A stretch of 64,000 bases of DNA from Haloplasmatales bacterium 4B. Its GTDB lineage: Bacteria > Bacillota_I > Bacilli_A > Haloplasmatales > Haloplasmataceae. Under the pieces are notes generated by a model. It did no database searches and was not told the origin of the DNA. It worked only from the letters and a program-made list of their open reading frames with translations. The position numbers were made by a program, and so were the translations under genes. Location: assembly GCA_003586005.1 (NCBI GenBank), contig NSKI01000004.1:56230-120229 (forward strand), read 5' to 3'. Shown in pieces: positions 45,745-55,188 of this stretch. Position 1 is the stretch's first letter. The number at the start of each line of letters is the position of its first letter.

Positions 45745-46839
45745 ATGAAAAAAAAGGTCATGGTGGTGTTTGGAACTCGACCAGAAGCAATTAAAATGTG
45801 TCCTTTAGTAAAGGAATTAAAAACTAGAGAAAAAATAAACACTATTGTTTGTGTTACTGGCCAACATAGAGAGATGTTGGCTCAGGTGCTCAATGCATTT
45901 AATGTAGTTCCAGATTTTGATTTATCAATTATGAAAACAAAACAAACATTGTTTGATGTTACAATTAATATTTTAGAAAAAGTGAAAGCTGTACTTGATG
46001 AAGTAAAACCCGATGTAGTCTTGGTCCATGGTGATACTTCCACAACCTTTGTAACTGCATTAGCTTGTTTCTATCTTCAAATTCCTGTTGGACATGTAGA
46101 AGCAGGACTTAGGACTTACAATATATATTCTCCTTATCCAGAAGAATTTAATAGGCAAACTGTTGGTATTGTAGCCAACTATAACTTTGCCCCAACTGAA
46201 ATGTCAAAAGATAATTTACTAAATGAAGGTAAAAATCCAGACTCAATATATGTAACAGGAAACACAGCAATTGATGCTCTTAAGACAACTGTTAGGGGTG
46301 AATATACTCACGAACAATTAGAATGGGCTTCAGATAGTAGACTTATTATGATTACAGCTCACAGAAGAGAAAATCTTGGTGAGCCTATGAGAAATATGTT
46401 TAAAGCAATAAAAAGAATTATAAATGAACATGAAGATATAAAAGCTATATACCCTATACATTTGAACCCGGTGGTTAGGGAAGCTGCAAATGAAATTTTA
46501 GGTAACACAGATAGAATTAGAATTATTGAACCACTAGAAGTTTTAGATTTCCATAATTTCTTATCACGTTCATATTTAATTCTAACAGATAGTGGTGGAA
46601 TTCAAGAGGAAGCACCAAGTTTAGGTAAGCCAGTATTAGTTATGCGAGATACTACAGAACGACCAGAAGGGATTGCTGCCGGAACACTTAAACTTGTAGG
46701 TACAGACGAAGAAGTCATTTATAAGACATTTAAACAATTACTTGAAGATAAGGAAGAGTATGAAAAAATGAGCAAAGCGAGTAATCCTTATGGAGATGGA
46801 TTTGCTTGTAAGAGGATTGCTGATATATTAGAATTCTAA
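45745..46839 (+). CDS. wecB: UDP-N-acetylglucosamine 2-epimerase, non-hydrolysing (WecB/WbpI type)
   Basis: 364 residues. VFGTRPEAIKMCPLVKEL, VTGQHREML, VHGDTSTTF, HVEAGLRTYNIYSPYPEE, TAHRRENLGEP and SDSGGIQEEAPSLGKPVLVMRDTTERPE are all present. It interconverts UDP-GlcNAc and UDP-ManNAc; WbpI homologues do the same on the diacetylated uronic acid. With WecC just upstream UDP-ManNAcA is the simplest product, but the WbpA-B-D-E set downstream could also use it. A decayed copy lies at 54.6 kb. Confidence 0.92.
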   Translation: MKKKVMVVFGTRPEAIKMCPLVKELKTREKINTIVCVTGQHREMLAQVLNAFNVVPDFDLSIMKTKQTLFDVTINILEKVKAVLDEVKPDVVLVHGDTSTTFVTALACFYLQIPVGHVEAGLRTYNIYSPYPEEFNRQTVGIVANYNFAPTEMSKDNLLNEGKNPDSIYVTGNTAIDALKTTVRGEYTHEQLEWASDSRLIMITAHRRENLGEPMRNMFKAIKRIINEHEDIKAIYPIHLNPVVREAANEILGNTDRIRIIEPLEVLDFHNFLSRSYLILTDSGGIQEEAPSLGKPVLVMRDTTERPEGIAAGTLKLVGTDEEVIYKTFKQLLEDKEEYEKMSKASNPYGDGFACKRIADILEF

Positions 46840-46869
46840 TAATAATTTATAATGAATTGAGGTATAAGG

Positions 46870-48978
46870 ATGAAACAATTATTTTTAATGGTTAATGATG
46901 GCTCAGTTGAATTAATAGAAACTCCACTACCTCGAGTAAAGGATAACTTTGTTGTTGTTGAGACGTTGTATTCCGTTGTAAGTGCTGGAACAGAACGAGG
47001 ATTAACGACATTTGGTGGAAAAAATTTAATTCAAAAAGCTTTGGAAAGACCAGATCAAGTAAAGCAAGTTATAGAAAAAATGTCAACTGATGGTGTTTTA
47101 TCAACTATTGATTCTGCTTTTACAAAATTAAAAGAACCAATGCCAATGGGATATTCAGGAGTAGGTAAAGTTATAGAATGTGGTAAAGGTGTTACTAAGG
47201 TGGAAGTAGGCGACCTAGTAGCAATGGCGGGTCAAGCTTATCACAGCGAAGTAAATAGAGTTAACAAGAATTTGATTGTTAAAATACCTGAAAGTTTAGA
47301 AGATTATCGTCAAGGAGCACTTTGTGCGCTGGGGGGGATAGCATTACAAGGAATTCATCAAGCTCAGGTTGTTCCAGGAGAAACAGTAGCTGTAATTGGA
47401 TTGGGGCTTTTAGGACATATCACCGCTCGTATATTAAACGCATATGGCTGTGATGTTATAGGGTTTGATATTAAAAATAAAACATTAGAAGGAACTAATT
47501 TAAAATCATTTATCTTATCTAATGATGAAAATGCTGATGATATTACAAAGTCCTTGACAAAAGGAAGAGGCGTGGATAAAGTAGTTATTACTGCTGCTGC
47601 AAACAGTAATGACCCAATGGATTTAGCTGCTTCTATTGCTAGAGATCGTGGTATTATATGTATGATTGGTGTTACACAAATGAATATCAATCGTCGCCCT
47701 TACTATGAAAAAGAATTGACATTTACAATTGCTAGATCATATGGACCAGGAAGGTATGAAACTGACTATGAAGAAAAAGGTGTTGATTATCCAATTGGGC
47801 ATGTAAGATTCACAGAAGGACGTAATCTTGAAGAATTTATCCGTTTAATTTCAGAAAAAAGAGTAGATCTTTCGGATTTAATTACCCATGAAATTGAATT
47901 TGAAAATGCAAAAAAAGCTTATGAAATAATTACTACTAATAAAAATAATGAAAAATATATAGGAATTGTTTTAAAATATTCCGGCAATAAAAATAAATGG
48001 CAAAATAAAATTATGAATTCAACTTACAAATCAAAAGTTAATAAAGGTAAAATTAATGTAGGATTAATTGGTGCTGGTAATTTTGCAAAAAGCACTCTTT
48101 TGCCAATTATGAAAGATACTGGATTATATCATTTTAAAGGTTTAGCCACTACAGGTGGTACTGGTACTGCACAAGCACAACGAATATTTAAATTTGATTA
48201 TACTGCAAATGATTATATTGAATTAATTAAGGATGAAAATGTTGATTTAATCGTTATTTCAACTCAACATAATACACATGCAAAATTTATAATTGAAGCA
48301 TTAGAAGCAGGTAAACATGTCTACTGTGAAAAACCTATGTGTTTAACATTGAACGACCTAGAAAAGATAGAAAATATTTATAAATCATCAAAAGGAGAAT
48401 TATTTATTGGATTGAATAGAAGGCATGCACCATTAATAAAAAAAATAAAAAAAGATCTTTCTACAGATAAAATACCAGCAGTTTATGACTATATTGCAAA
48501 TGCGGGATACATACCAGAATCTCATTGGACACAAGATGAGAAAACAGGTGGTGGAAGGATAATTGGTGAAGCTATCCATTTTATTGATGTTATTCAATAT
48601 TTAGATGGCAGTAATCTTGTATCATTAGATGTTATGTTTGCGCAAAATGAGGCATTTCCTAAAAAAGATAATGCCATAATAACATTGAATTTTTCTTCGG
48701 GTGCCATTGCTAATATTGTATATACATCAATGGGATCCAAAAAATATCCTAAAGAACAATTAAGAGTGTTTTCAAATGGTGCCATTTATGAAATGAACAA
48801 TTATATTAAATTGATGCAATATGGAAACATTAAAAAATCAAAAATTAAACTTAGACAGGATAAAGGTATTTTTGATGAATATAAATATATATATAATGTT
48901 ATAAAAGGGGAAATTATTAATAAATCAATAAACAACATATTTGAAAGTCATAGGCTTTTAATAAACAAATTAGAATAA
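46870..48978 (+). CDS. Two-domain oxidoreductase: zinc-alcohol-dehydrogenase-like plus Gfo/Idh/MocA
   Basis: 702 residues. Residues 1-375 are MDR-like: GYSGVGKVIECG, GDLVAMAG and the Rossmann VAVIGLGLLGHITARIL. Residues 395-702 are a Gfo/Idh/MocA oxidoreductase: VGLIGAGNFAKSTLL, CEKPMCL and GEAIHFIDVIQYL. This fusion is recognised in polysaccharide loci, often beside a heparinase II/III gene, as here four genes upstream. The substrate is not known; it could act on an inositol- or sugar-like unit. Frame is intact across the linker. Confidence 0.85.
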   Translation: MKQLFLMVNDGSVELIETPLPRVKDNFVVVETLYSVVSAGTERGLTTFGGKNLIQKALERPDQVKQVIEKMSTDGVLSTIDSAFTKLKEPMPMGYSGVGKVIECGKGVTKVEVGDLVAMAGQAYHSEVNRVNKNLIVKIPESLEDYRQGALCALGGIALQGIHQAQVVPGETVAVIGLGLLGHITARILNAYGCDVIGFDIKNKTLEGTNLKSFILSNDENADDITKSLTKGRGVDKVVITAAANSNDPMDLAASIARDRGIICMIGVTQMNINRRPYYEKELTFTIARSYGPGRYETDYEEKGVDYPIGHVRFTEGRNLEEFIRLISEKRVDLSDLITHEIEFENAKKAYEIITTNKNNEKYIGIVLKYSGNKNKWQNKIMNSTYKSKVNKGKINVGLIGAGNFAKSTLLPIMKDTGLYHFKGLATTGGTGTAQAQRIFKFDYTANDYIELIKDENVDLIVISTQHNTHAKFIIEALEAGKHVYCEKPMCLTLNDLEKIENIYKSSKGELFIGLNRRHAPLIKKIKKDLSTDKIPAVYDYIANAGYIPESHWTQDEKTGGGRIIGEAIHFIDVIQYLDGSNLVSLDVMFAQNEAFPKKDNAIITLNFSSGAIANIVYTSMGSKKYPKEQLRVFSNGAIYEMNNYIKLMQYGNIKKSKIKLRQDKGIFDEYKYIYNVIKGEIINKSINNIFESHRLLINKLE

Positions 48979-49520
48979 ATCAAATTATTGTTAGGATATA
49001 ATAATTGAAAATGAGTGGTATTAAATATGTATTAAAAGGGGAACTATTCTTTAGAAGGAGCAAAACCGCCTCAAAAATCGACATATTTAAATGTTGTTCG
49101 ATTAGTAAAAGATATTTATAATAAGTTTGGTAGATTATCTTTAAAGACATTTCTATTGTGTGGAATGTCTAGATATCGGATTTTTTACAGATATTTTTGG
49201 GAATTAAGGTAATACGAATTTTGAATATGGTTCCTTATAAACGCTATTAATTTATAAGAGAATAAGTTTGATTGGAAACAGTATAAAAAAAAGCTTTATG
49301 AGAATATATTTACTAGATTTATTTTTCTATTTTGATTTTAACATTTAGATGGCTCGAGAAAACTGCTATGCAGGGCTTGATATAAATAAAGATGAATTTA
49401 TGGAATTAATGAATTGTGAGTATAAGACATTTAGAGGTTATAAAAATAGTGAAAAATTCTAAAAACCGGCAATAAAATTAACTAAGACTGGAAGAGAAAT
49501 TAAAAATAAGGAGAATTAAT
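48979..49520 (+). pseudogene. Gap with decayed coding sequence, origin unclear
   Basis: A 57-codon stretch from about 49033 (NYSLEGAKPPQKSTYL) and a short one near 49351-49460 (ENCYAGLDINKDEF, then EYKTFRGYKN) remain open in different frames, broken by many stops. No intact gene or promoter. These look like pieces of one or two lost genes of the polysaccharide locus, but I do not recognise the family. Confidence 0.4.
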
Positions 49521-50129
49521 ATGACGCCGTTATATTTTTGGACAAAATTTATAAAAAAATTACGTGGTAAAGCAATTATAAACAGTCAGATTCACAAAAC
49601 TTCAAGGGTTGAATCAGGTAGCCATATTGTTAATAGTAATTTTGGTAAGTATTCATATTGTGGTTATGATTGCGAAATTATTAATTGCGATATAGGGGCG
49701 TTTTGTTCAATTGCAAACCATGTTGTAATTGGTGGTGGGAAGCATCCAATGGAGTGGGTATCAATGTCACCTGTTTTTTATGAAGGTAGATGTAGTTTAA
49801 AAGTTAAGTTTTCTAAACATAAAAGGGAGGCAATAAAACGAGCAAAAATTGGTCATGATGTGTGGATTGGTGAAAGAGCATTAATAAAACAAGGGGTTGC
49901 TATTGGCAATGGTGCTGTTATTGGAATGGGGAGTGTAGTAACTAAGGACGTCGAACCATATACCATAGTAGCTGGTTGTCCAGCAAGAGTAATAAGAAAG
50001 AGATTTGATGATAAAGTTATTGATATTTTAGAAGAAACAAAATGGTGGGAATTTGGAGATGAAGAGTTGAAGCAGTATTCAAAATATTTTGCAAATCCTG
50101 ATGATTTTATAGGTAAGGTGAAAAAATGA
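49521..50129 (+). CDS. CatB-related hexapeptide O-acetyltransferase
   Basis: 202 residues. A left-handed beta helix begins at about 25; [19 protein letters not shown] and [35 protein letters not shown] are the repeats and active-site loop of xenobiotic/CatB acetyltransferases. [17 protein letters not shown] ends the helix. It probably O-acetylates a sugar of the repeat unit using acetyl-CoA. It overlaps the next gene by four bases. Confidence 0.88.
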   Translation: MTPLYFWTKFIKKLRGKAIINSQIHKTSRVESGSHIVNSNFGKYSYCGYDCEIINCDIGAFCSIANHVVIGGGKHPMEWVSMSPVFYEGRCSLKVKFSKHKREAIKRAKIGHDVWIGERALIKQGVAIGNGAVIGMGSVVTKDVEPYTIVAGCPARVIRKRFDDKVIDILEETKWWEFGDEELKQYSKYFANPDDFIGKVKK

Positions 50130-51274
50130 GAATATTGCATTGCTGTTTAGCTGCATTTTATGTAGATAATTTTAATTACCAAGAAAATATTTTACCAAAA
50201 CAAAATTTACTTGACGGACATCAAGTAAAAATTATAGCTTCAACCGAGACTTATGTACGGCATAATAAATTGGGGTATGTCGAGCCATCTAAATATACCA
50301 ATCAGGATGGCATAGAAATTATACGCATTCCTTATAGAAAAATCCTTCCTCGCTTTTTAATGATCAAAATTCGTGCTTATAAAAATGTATTTAAAATTAT
50401 CGAAAAATTTAGTCCAGATGTGATTTTATTTCATGGTGTGCAAGCATATGAGTTACTAACAATTGCAAAGTATAAAAAAAATTATCCGAATATAAAATTA
50501 TATCTCGACAACCATGGAGATTTTCATAACTCAGCTAGGAATTATTTATCGCGAAATATTCTTCATCGATTTTTTTATGGCCCTATTGTGCGTAAAGTAT
50601 TGCCATATGTAGATAAAATATTATGTATTAGTACAGAAGCTCTTAACTTTCTTAATGTACTATATAAAATTCCTCTAGAAAAAATGGAATTTTATCCATT
50701 AGGAGGAATAGTGTACTCTAAAGAAGAGCAGTCAATCCGTGGTAAAAAATTACGTCAAAAAATTGGTTTGGGAAATAATCATATTATAATGATACACACT
50801 GGGAAAATGCAAAGAAGAAAGCGTACAGAAGAGCTACTCCAAGCTTTTACTCAAGTTAAAAATAAAAACTTTCGATTGTTTCTAATAGGCATTTTTTCAG
50901 AGGATGTTAAGGTGGCTGTAGAGCCTATTATAGCTAAAGATAAAAGAATACAATATATTGGATGGAAGTCTGGAGATGAATTTATAGATTATCTATGCGC
51001 AGCTGATATTTATTTGCAACCAGGGAGCCAATCAGCAACTATGCAAAATTCTATATGCTGTGGTTGCTCTGTTATGCTTTATCCACACAAAAGTCACGAA
51101 CAGTATTTAAAAGGGAATGGGTTTTATGTAGAAACAAAAGAAGATATGATAAATGTATTCAAAACTATTGATAACAATCCAGAATTATTAAATGATATGT
51201 GTAACTCTTCCTATAAACTTGCTTATGAATTACTTGATTATAAGAAGCTAGCTGCTAGATTGTATGAGTTTTAA
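50126..51274 (+). CDS. Glycosyltransferase family 4
   Basis: 382 residues, GT-B type. [25 protein letters not shown] at the start, [24 protein letters not shown], then [20 protein letters not shown] and [21 protein letters not shown] in the donor half. The E-x7-E region is less clear than in many GT4 proteins. It adds one sugar of the repeat unit, specificity unknown. Coupled to the acetyltransferase by an ATGA overlap. Confidence 0.82.
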   Translation: MRILHCCLAAFYVDNFNYQENILPKQNLLDGHQVKIIASTETYVRHNKLGYVEPSKYTNQDGIEIIRIPYRKILPRFLMIKIRAYKNVFKIIEKFSPDVILFHGVQAYELLTIAKYKKNYPNIKLYLDNHGDFHNSARNYLSRNILHRFFYGPIVRKVLPYVDKILCISTEALNFLNVLYKIPLEKMEFYPLGGIVYSKEEQSIRGKKLRQKIGLGNNHIIMIHTGKMQRRKRTEELLQAFTQVKNKNFRLFLIGIFSEDVKVAVEPIIAKDKRIQYIGWKSGDEFIDYLCAADIYLQPGSQSATMQNSICCGCSVMLYPHKSHEQYLKGNGFYVETKEDMINVFKTIDNNPELLNDMCNSSYKLAYELLDYKKLAARLYEF

Positions 51275-51301
51275 AGTAACAAAAGAAAGGATATATATAT
51301 T

Positions 51302-52615
51302 ATGAAAGCAAAATTAATAAATAAAATATTATCTAAACAAATCATAGTAGGTGTTGTAGGACTTGGTTATGTTGGATTACCTCTTGCGGTTGAAAAAGCT
51401 AAAGTAGGTTTTAAAACTATAGGTTTTGATATTCAAACACAAAAGGTTGATATGGTTAATTGTGGGAAAAATTATATAGGAGATGTTGTTGATGATGATT
51501 TATCTAAATTGGTAAAACAAGGATTACTTTCTGCAACAACAGACTTTAACTTTATAAAAGATGTCGATTTTATTGCGATTTGTGTTCCAACACCTTTGGA
51601 TAAACATCAGCAACCAGATATCAGCTATGTTGAATCATCTTCTAAGGAAATTGCAAAGTATCTTAAACGAGAAACGATGGTAGTATTAGAGTCAACTACA
51701 TACCCGGGTACAACCGAGGAATTGATTAAACCGATTCTTGAAAATGGCTCTGGGTTAAAGTGTGGAGTGGATTTCTATCTTGGTTTTTCTCCAGAACGTG
51801 TTGACCCAGGAAATTTAATTTATAAAACAAAGAATACACCTAAAGTTGTTGGAGCTATTGGAAAAGATGCTACAGAAGTTATTGCTGCTATGTATCGCGC
51901 TGTATTAGAAGGTGACGTACATACTGTGTCTAGTCCTGCTATTGCAGAGATGGAAAAGATACTTGAAAACACTTATAGAAATGTAAATATCGGTTTAGTG
52001 AATGAATTGGCCATTTTATGTAATAAAATGGGTATTAATTTTTGGGAAGTTGTTGATGCAGCAAAATCAAAACCATATGGTTTTCAAGCATTTTATCCTG
52101 GTCCAGGTCTTGGAGGGCACTGCATACCATTAGATCCATATTATCTATCATGGAAAGCGCGTGAGTATGGATTCCATACTTCAATGATTGAATCTTCAAT
52201 GATGGTTAATGATCGTATGCCGGAGTATTGTGTTGAAAGATCAAGTAAGATTTTAAATAGATATAAAAAAGCAATGAATGGCTCAAGAATCCTGGTTCTT
52301 GGAGTAGCATATAAACAAAATATTGATGATTATCGAGAAAGCCCTGCGATTAGAGTAATTGAAGAATTAGAAAAACAAGGAGCAGAAGTTGTTTATTTTG
52401 ACCCTTTTGTTTCAGAATATATTGAGCATGGTGTTATTAAAAAAGGTGAACCTGAATTAACTAATGAACTTATTGAGAGTGCTGATCTTGTAATTGTCAC
52501 AACTGCCCATACAACAGTGGATTATAATTATGTTCAAAAACATGCTAAAGCTATTTTTGATACAAAGAATGCATTGAAAAATATTATAAACAGAGAAAAT
52601 ATTGAATTACTGTAG
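51302..52615 (+). CDS. UDP-N-acetyl-D-glucosamine 6-dehydrogenase (WbpA type)
   Basis: 437 residues. GVVGLGYVGLPLAVEKAKVG at 18-37, LESTTYPGTTEELI, SPERVDPGN and the active Cys in GPGLGGHCIPLDPYYL, then LGVAYKQNIDDYRESP. Oxidises UDP-GlcNAc to UDP-GlcNAcA. It is the second UDP-sugar dehydrogenase in the operon, and with the next two genes and the aminotransferase at 59 kb completes the WbpA-WbpB-WbpD-WbpE route. Confidence 0.92.
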   Translation: MKAKLINKILSKQIIVGVVGLGYVGLPLAVEKAKVGFKTIGFDIQTQKVDMVNCGKNYIGDVVDDDLSKLVKQGLLSATTDFNFIKDVDFIAICVPTPLDKHQQPDISYVESSSKEIAKYLKRETMVVLESTTYPGTTEELIKPILENGSGLKCGVDFYLGFSPERVDPGNLIYKTKNTPKVVGAIGKDATEVIAAMYRAVLEGDVHTVSSPAIAEMEKILENTYRNVNIGLVNELAILCNKMGINFWEVVDAAKSKPYGFQAFYPGPGLGGHCIPLDPYYLSWKAREYGFHTSMIESSMMVNDRMPEYCVERSSKILNRYKKAMNGSRILVLGVAYKQNIDDYRESPAIRVIEELEKQGAEVVYFDPFVSEYIEHGVIKKGEPELTNELIESADLVIVTTAHTTVDYNYVQKHAKAIFDTKNALKNIINRENIELL

Positions 52616-52624
52616 GGGGATATA

Positions 52625-53704
52625 ATGATGAGTCTAAAGTACGCAATAATTGGATGTGGTAGGATTTCTCCAAATCATATCGCGGCAGCAATAGAGAATA
52701 ATTTAGAAATTGTTGCAATATGCGACATTGTTGAGTCAAAAATGGATGAAACTATTGCAAAATTTAATTTGCCAGATTCCGTTAAAAAGTATAAAAATTA
52801 TAAAGAAATGGTAAAGGTTGAAAAACTTGAGCTTATAGCTATTTGCACAGAGAGTGGTAAACATGGTAAAATTGCATTAGATTGCATTGAGTCTGGAAGT
52901 AATTTAATTATTGAAAAGCCAATAGCATTATCACTTGAAGAAGCTGATTCAATAATAAATAAATCAAGAGAAAAGAATGTAAAGGTATGTGCATGTCATC
53001 AAAATCGTTTTAATAAATCAGTTCAGAAAATTAGGGAAGCTGTAGAAGAAAAACGATTTGGAAGACTTTTACATGGTACTGCACACATTAGATGGAATAG
53101 AGGCGAAGATTACTATAAACAAGCTCCTTGGAGAGGTACATGGGAACAAGATGGTGGAGCACTAATGAACCAATGTATACATAATATAGATCTCTTACGT
53201 TGGATGATGGGTGATGAGATTACTGAAGTTGTTGGCATGACAGACAATTTAATTCATAAGTTTATTGATGCAGAAGATTTAGGAATGGCTTTAATCAAGT
53301 TTTCGAACGGTAGCTATGGATTAATTGAGGGAACAAACAATGTTTACCCTAGAAACCTTGAAGAAACCCTTTATATCTTTGGCGAAAACGGGACAGTTAA
53401 GGCTGGTGGAAAATCTGTTAATATTATAGAGGAATGGATGTTTGCTGATCAATTAGATAATCCTGATGAAGTCAAGGAAAAATTTCACGAAAATCCACCA
53501 ACCGTCTATGGATTTGGACATAATCCTCTATATGCTGATGTAATTGACGCAATTAAAAATGATAGAGACCCATACATAACTGCTGTGGACGGAAGAAGAG
53601 CTCTTGAGCTAGTTTTAGCAATCTATAAATCATCAGCAGAAGGTAAAAGTGTAAAACTTCCATTAGAAAAATGTAGTACAATGGATTTTAAAGGCAGGTT
53701 TTAA
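52625..53704 (+). CDS. Gfo/Idh/MocA 3-dehydrogenase (WbpB type)
   Basis: 359 residues. AIIGCGRISPNHIAAAIEN at the start, EKPIALSLEEAD and the catalytic-region QCIHNIDLLRWMMGD. WbpB homologues oxidise C3 of UDP-GlcNAcA to the 3-keto sugar, coupled with the aminotransferase WbpE. Identity follows from order: it sits between the WbpA- and WbpD-type genes. Start could be either of two adjacent ATGs. Confidence 0.9.
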   Translation: MMSLKYAIIGCGRISPNHIAAAIENNLEIVAICDIVESKMDETIAKFNLPDSVKKYKNYKEMVKVEKLELIAICTESGKHGKIALDCIESGSNLIIEKPIALSLEEADSIINKSREKNVKVCACHQNRFNKSVQKIREAVEEKRFGRLLHGTAHIRWNRGEDYYKQAPWRGTWEQDGGALMNQCIHNIDLLRWMMGDEITEVVGMTDNLIHKFIDAEDLGMALIKFSNGSYGLIEGTNNVYPRNLEETLYIFGENGTVKAGGKSVNIIEEWMFADQLDNPDEVKEKFHENPPTVYGFGHNPLYADVIDAIKNDRDPYITAVDGRRALELVLAIYKSSAEGKSVKLPLEKCSTMDFKGRF

Positions 53705-53706
53705 GT

Positions 53707-54270
53707 ATGAGTTACTTTGTTCATGAAAGCAGTTACATAGACGAAAATGTTACAATAGGTAAAGGAACAAAAATTTGGCATTTTAGTCATATTCAAAAAG
53801 GAACAAAAATTGGACAAAATTGTTCATTAGGACAAAATGTAAATATTTCGAACAATGTAAGGATTGGAAACGGAGTTAAAATCCAAAATAATGTCTCTGT
53901 TTATGAGGGAGTTGAACTAGAAGATTATGTTTTTTGTGGTCCTTCTATGGTTTTCACAAATGATTTAACTCCAAGAAGTAAATACCCAAAAGGATCAGAG
54001 GGATATAAAAAAACACTTGTTAAATATGGAGCTTCAATAGGAGCTAATGCGACAATTGTATGTGGAAATACAATTGGGAGTTGGGCTATGATAGCTTCAG
54101 GTGCTGTAGTCACTAAAGATGTTCCAAATTATGCACTAATGGCAGGTGTTCCAGCTAAACAAATGGGTTGGGTTTGTGAGTGTGGAAAACCAATTAAACA
54201 AAATTTGATATGTAATGAATGTGGCAAGGAATATATTAAATTTAATGATATATTAAAAGAGAAATTATAA
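53707..54270 (+). CDS. UDP-GlcNAc3NA N-acetyltransferase (WbpD type)
   Basis: 187 residues of left-handed beta helix: IGKGTKIWHFSHIQKGTKIGQN, NVSIYEG-like NVSVYEGVELEDYVFCGPSMVFTND and IASGAVVTKDVPNYALMAGVPAKQMGWVCECG. WbpD N-acetylates the 3-amino group to give UDP-GlcNAc(3NAc)A. The C-terminal CECGKPI...CNECGKEY adds a small Cys4 zinc ribbon, which is usual in this group. It starts 2 bases after the WbpB-type gene. Confidence 0.92.
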   Translation: MSYFVHESSYIDENVTIGKGTKIWHFSHIQKGTKIGQNCSLGQNVNISNNVRIGNGVKIQNNVSVYEGVELEDYVFCGPSMVFTNDLTPRSKYPKGSEGYKKTLVKYGASIGANATIVCGNTIGSWAMIASGAVVTKDVPNYALMAGVPAKQMGWVCECGKPIKQNLICNECGKEYIKFNDILKEKL

Positions 54271-54479
54271 CCAAAAAAACATGAATAGAAAAGTGATACA
54301 CATGGGACTAGAATAAAGAACAATATCAAAAACAAATAGTGATATTGATTTTGAAAGTTAAATATTAGTTAATTTTATTAGTAATTAGTAGGTAAATGTA
54401 TTTTTTGAACAATTATTAAGATTGTGTTATAAAAGATGGAAATATACTATAATATAATAAAAACTTTTCGATATTGTTC

Positions 54480-54600
54480 TATCTTATTTTATTCCAAGAG
54501 AACTAATGATAATATTAAAAAGATTATGTATTTATTCAAAAATTAGCATGTTTTAGATACAAGAAACTTTTTTTCTTTTGTTGATATATAGATATAGGAG
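54480..54600 (+). pseudogene. Remnant of the 3' end of a wecC copy
   Basis: From 54526 the frame reads MYLFKN, stop, HVLDTRNFF. The intact WecC ends MDLIKNKLVLDTKNIC, so this looks like its C-terminus. It is directly followed by a wecB remnant, the same gene order as the intact pair at 44.5-46.8 kb. Short match, so tentative. Confidence 0.5.
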
Positions 54601-54876
54601 GATATGAGTGAAGGGAATTATTAGCGTCATGAAGCCCTAGATTGGGTTGGGAATTCTAGAATGATTTTTTTAACTGCTCATGGAGGAGAGAATATTGGCG
54701 TAAATTTGTACAATATGTTTAGTTCTATTATGAAAGTAATTAATGAATTTGAAGATATTAAAGTTATTTATCCATTGCATTTAAAATCATTAGTCAGAGA
54801 AATCGCATACAATGTATTCCAAGGATACTCAAGAGTGAAATTAATTGAGCCACTCGTAGTAATTGAAATAATTTAA
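54601..54876 (+). pseudogene. Remnant of a wecB copy
   Basis: From 54601 the frame reads SEGNY, stop, RHEALDWVGNSRMIFLTAHGGENIG, then NMFSSIMKVINEFEDIKVIYPLHLKSLVREIA and RVKLIEPLVV, ending in TAA. It follows residues about 189-270 of the intact WecB in the same order. Both ends are gone and a stop lies inside, so it cannot make an enzyme. Confidence 0.88.
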
Positions 54877-55188
54877 AAAATAATATACAGAAATTAACTA
54901 GCATTTACAATTATCTTCTTTGTTAATGTGTTAGTAATATAAATTTGGTTAATTAAGTATTTTGCTGTCTACTGGTAATATATTTTGAAATATTAATTAT
55001 TAAGCATCCAGAAAATGAACTAGTATTATCTATTTAACGATAATTGGGAGTTGACATTATCATATAAGGAAAATAAAATCTGAGAAGGATACCCCATGGA
55101 TATACGTTGAGATACATTAACTATTAGTTTAGGTTAAATGGTAATATTAAATTATAGTATTATAAAGACATTATTAGGAGATGTTACG
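54877..55188 (+). other. Gap without a recognisable gene
   Basis: A/T-rich, stops in all frames, no clear promoter or hairpin. The stretch 54271-54479 after the WbpD-type gene is likewise empty. Both flank the wecC-wecB remnant and probably are part of the same decayed insert. Confidence 0.5.

Noticed and set aside
54661..54876. Short stand-alone gene of 71 codons
   Set aside because: It is an internal piece of WecB without start region or catalytic ends, and the frame upstream has a stop; treated as pseudogene.
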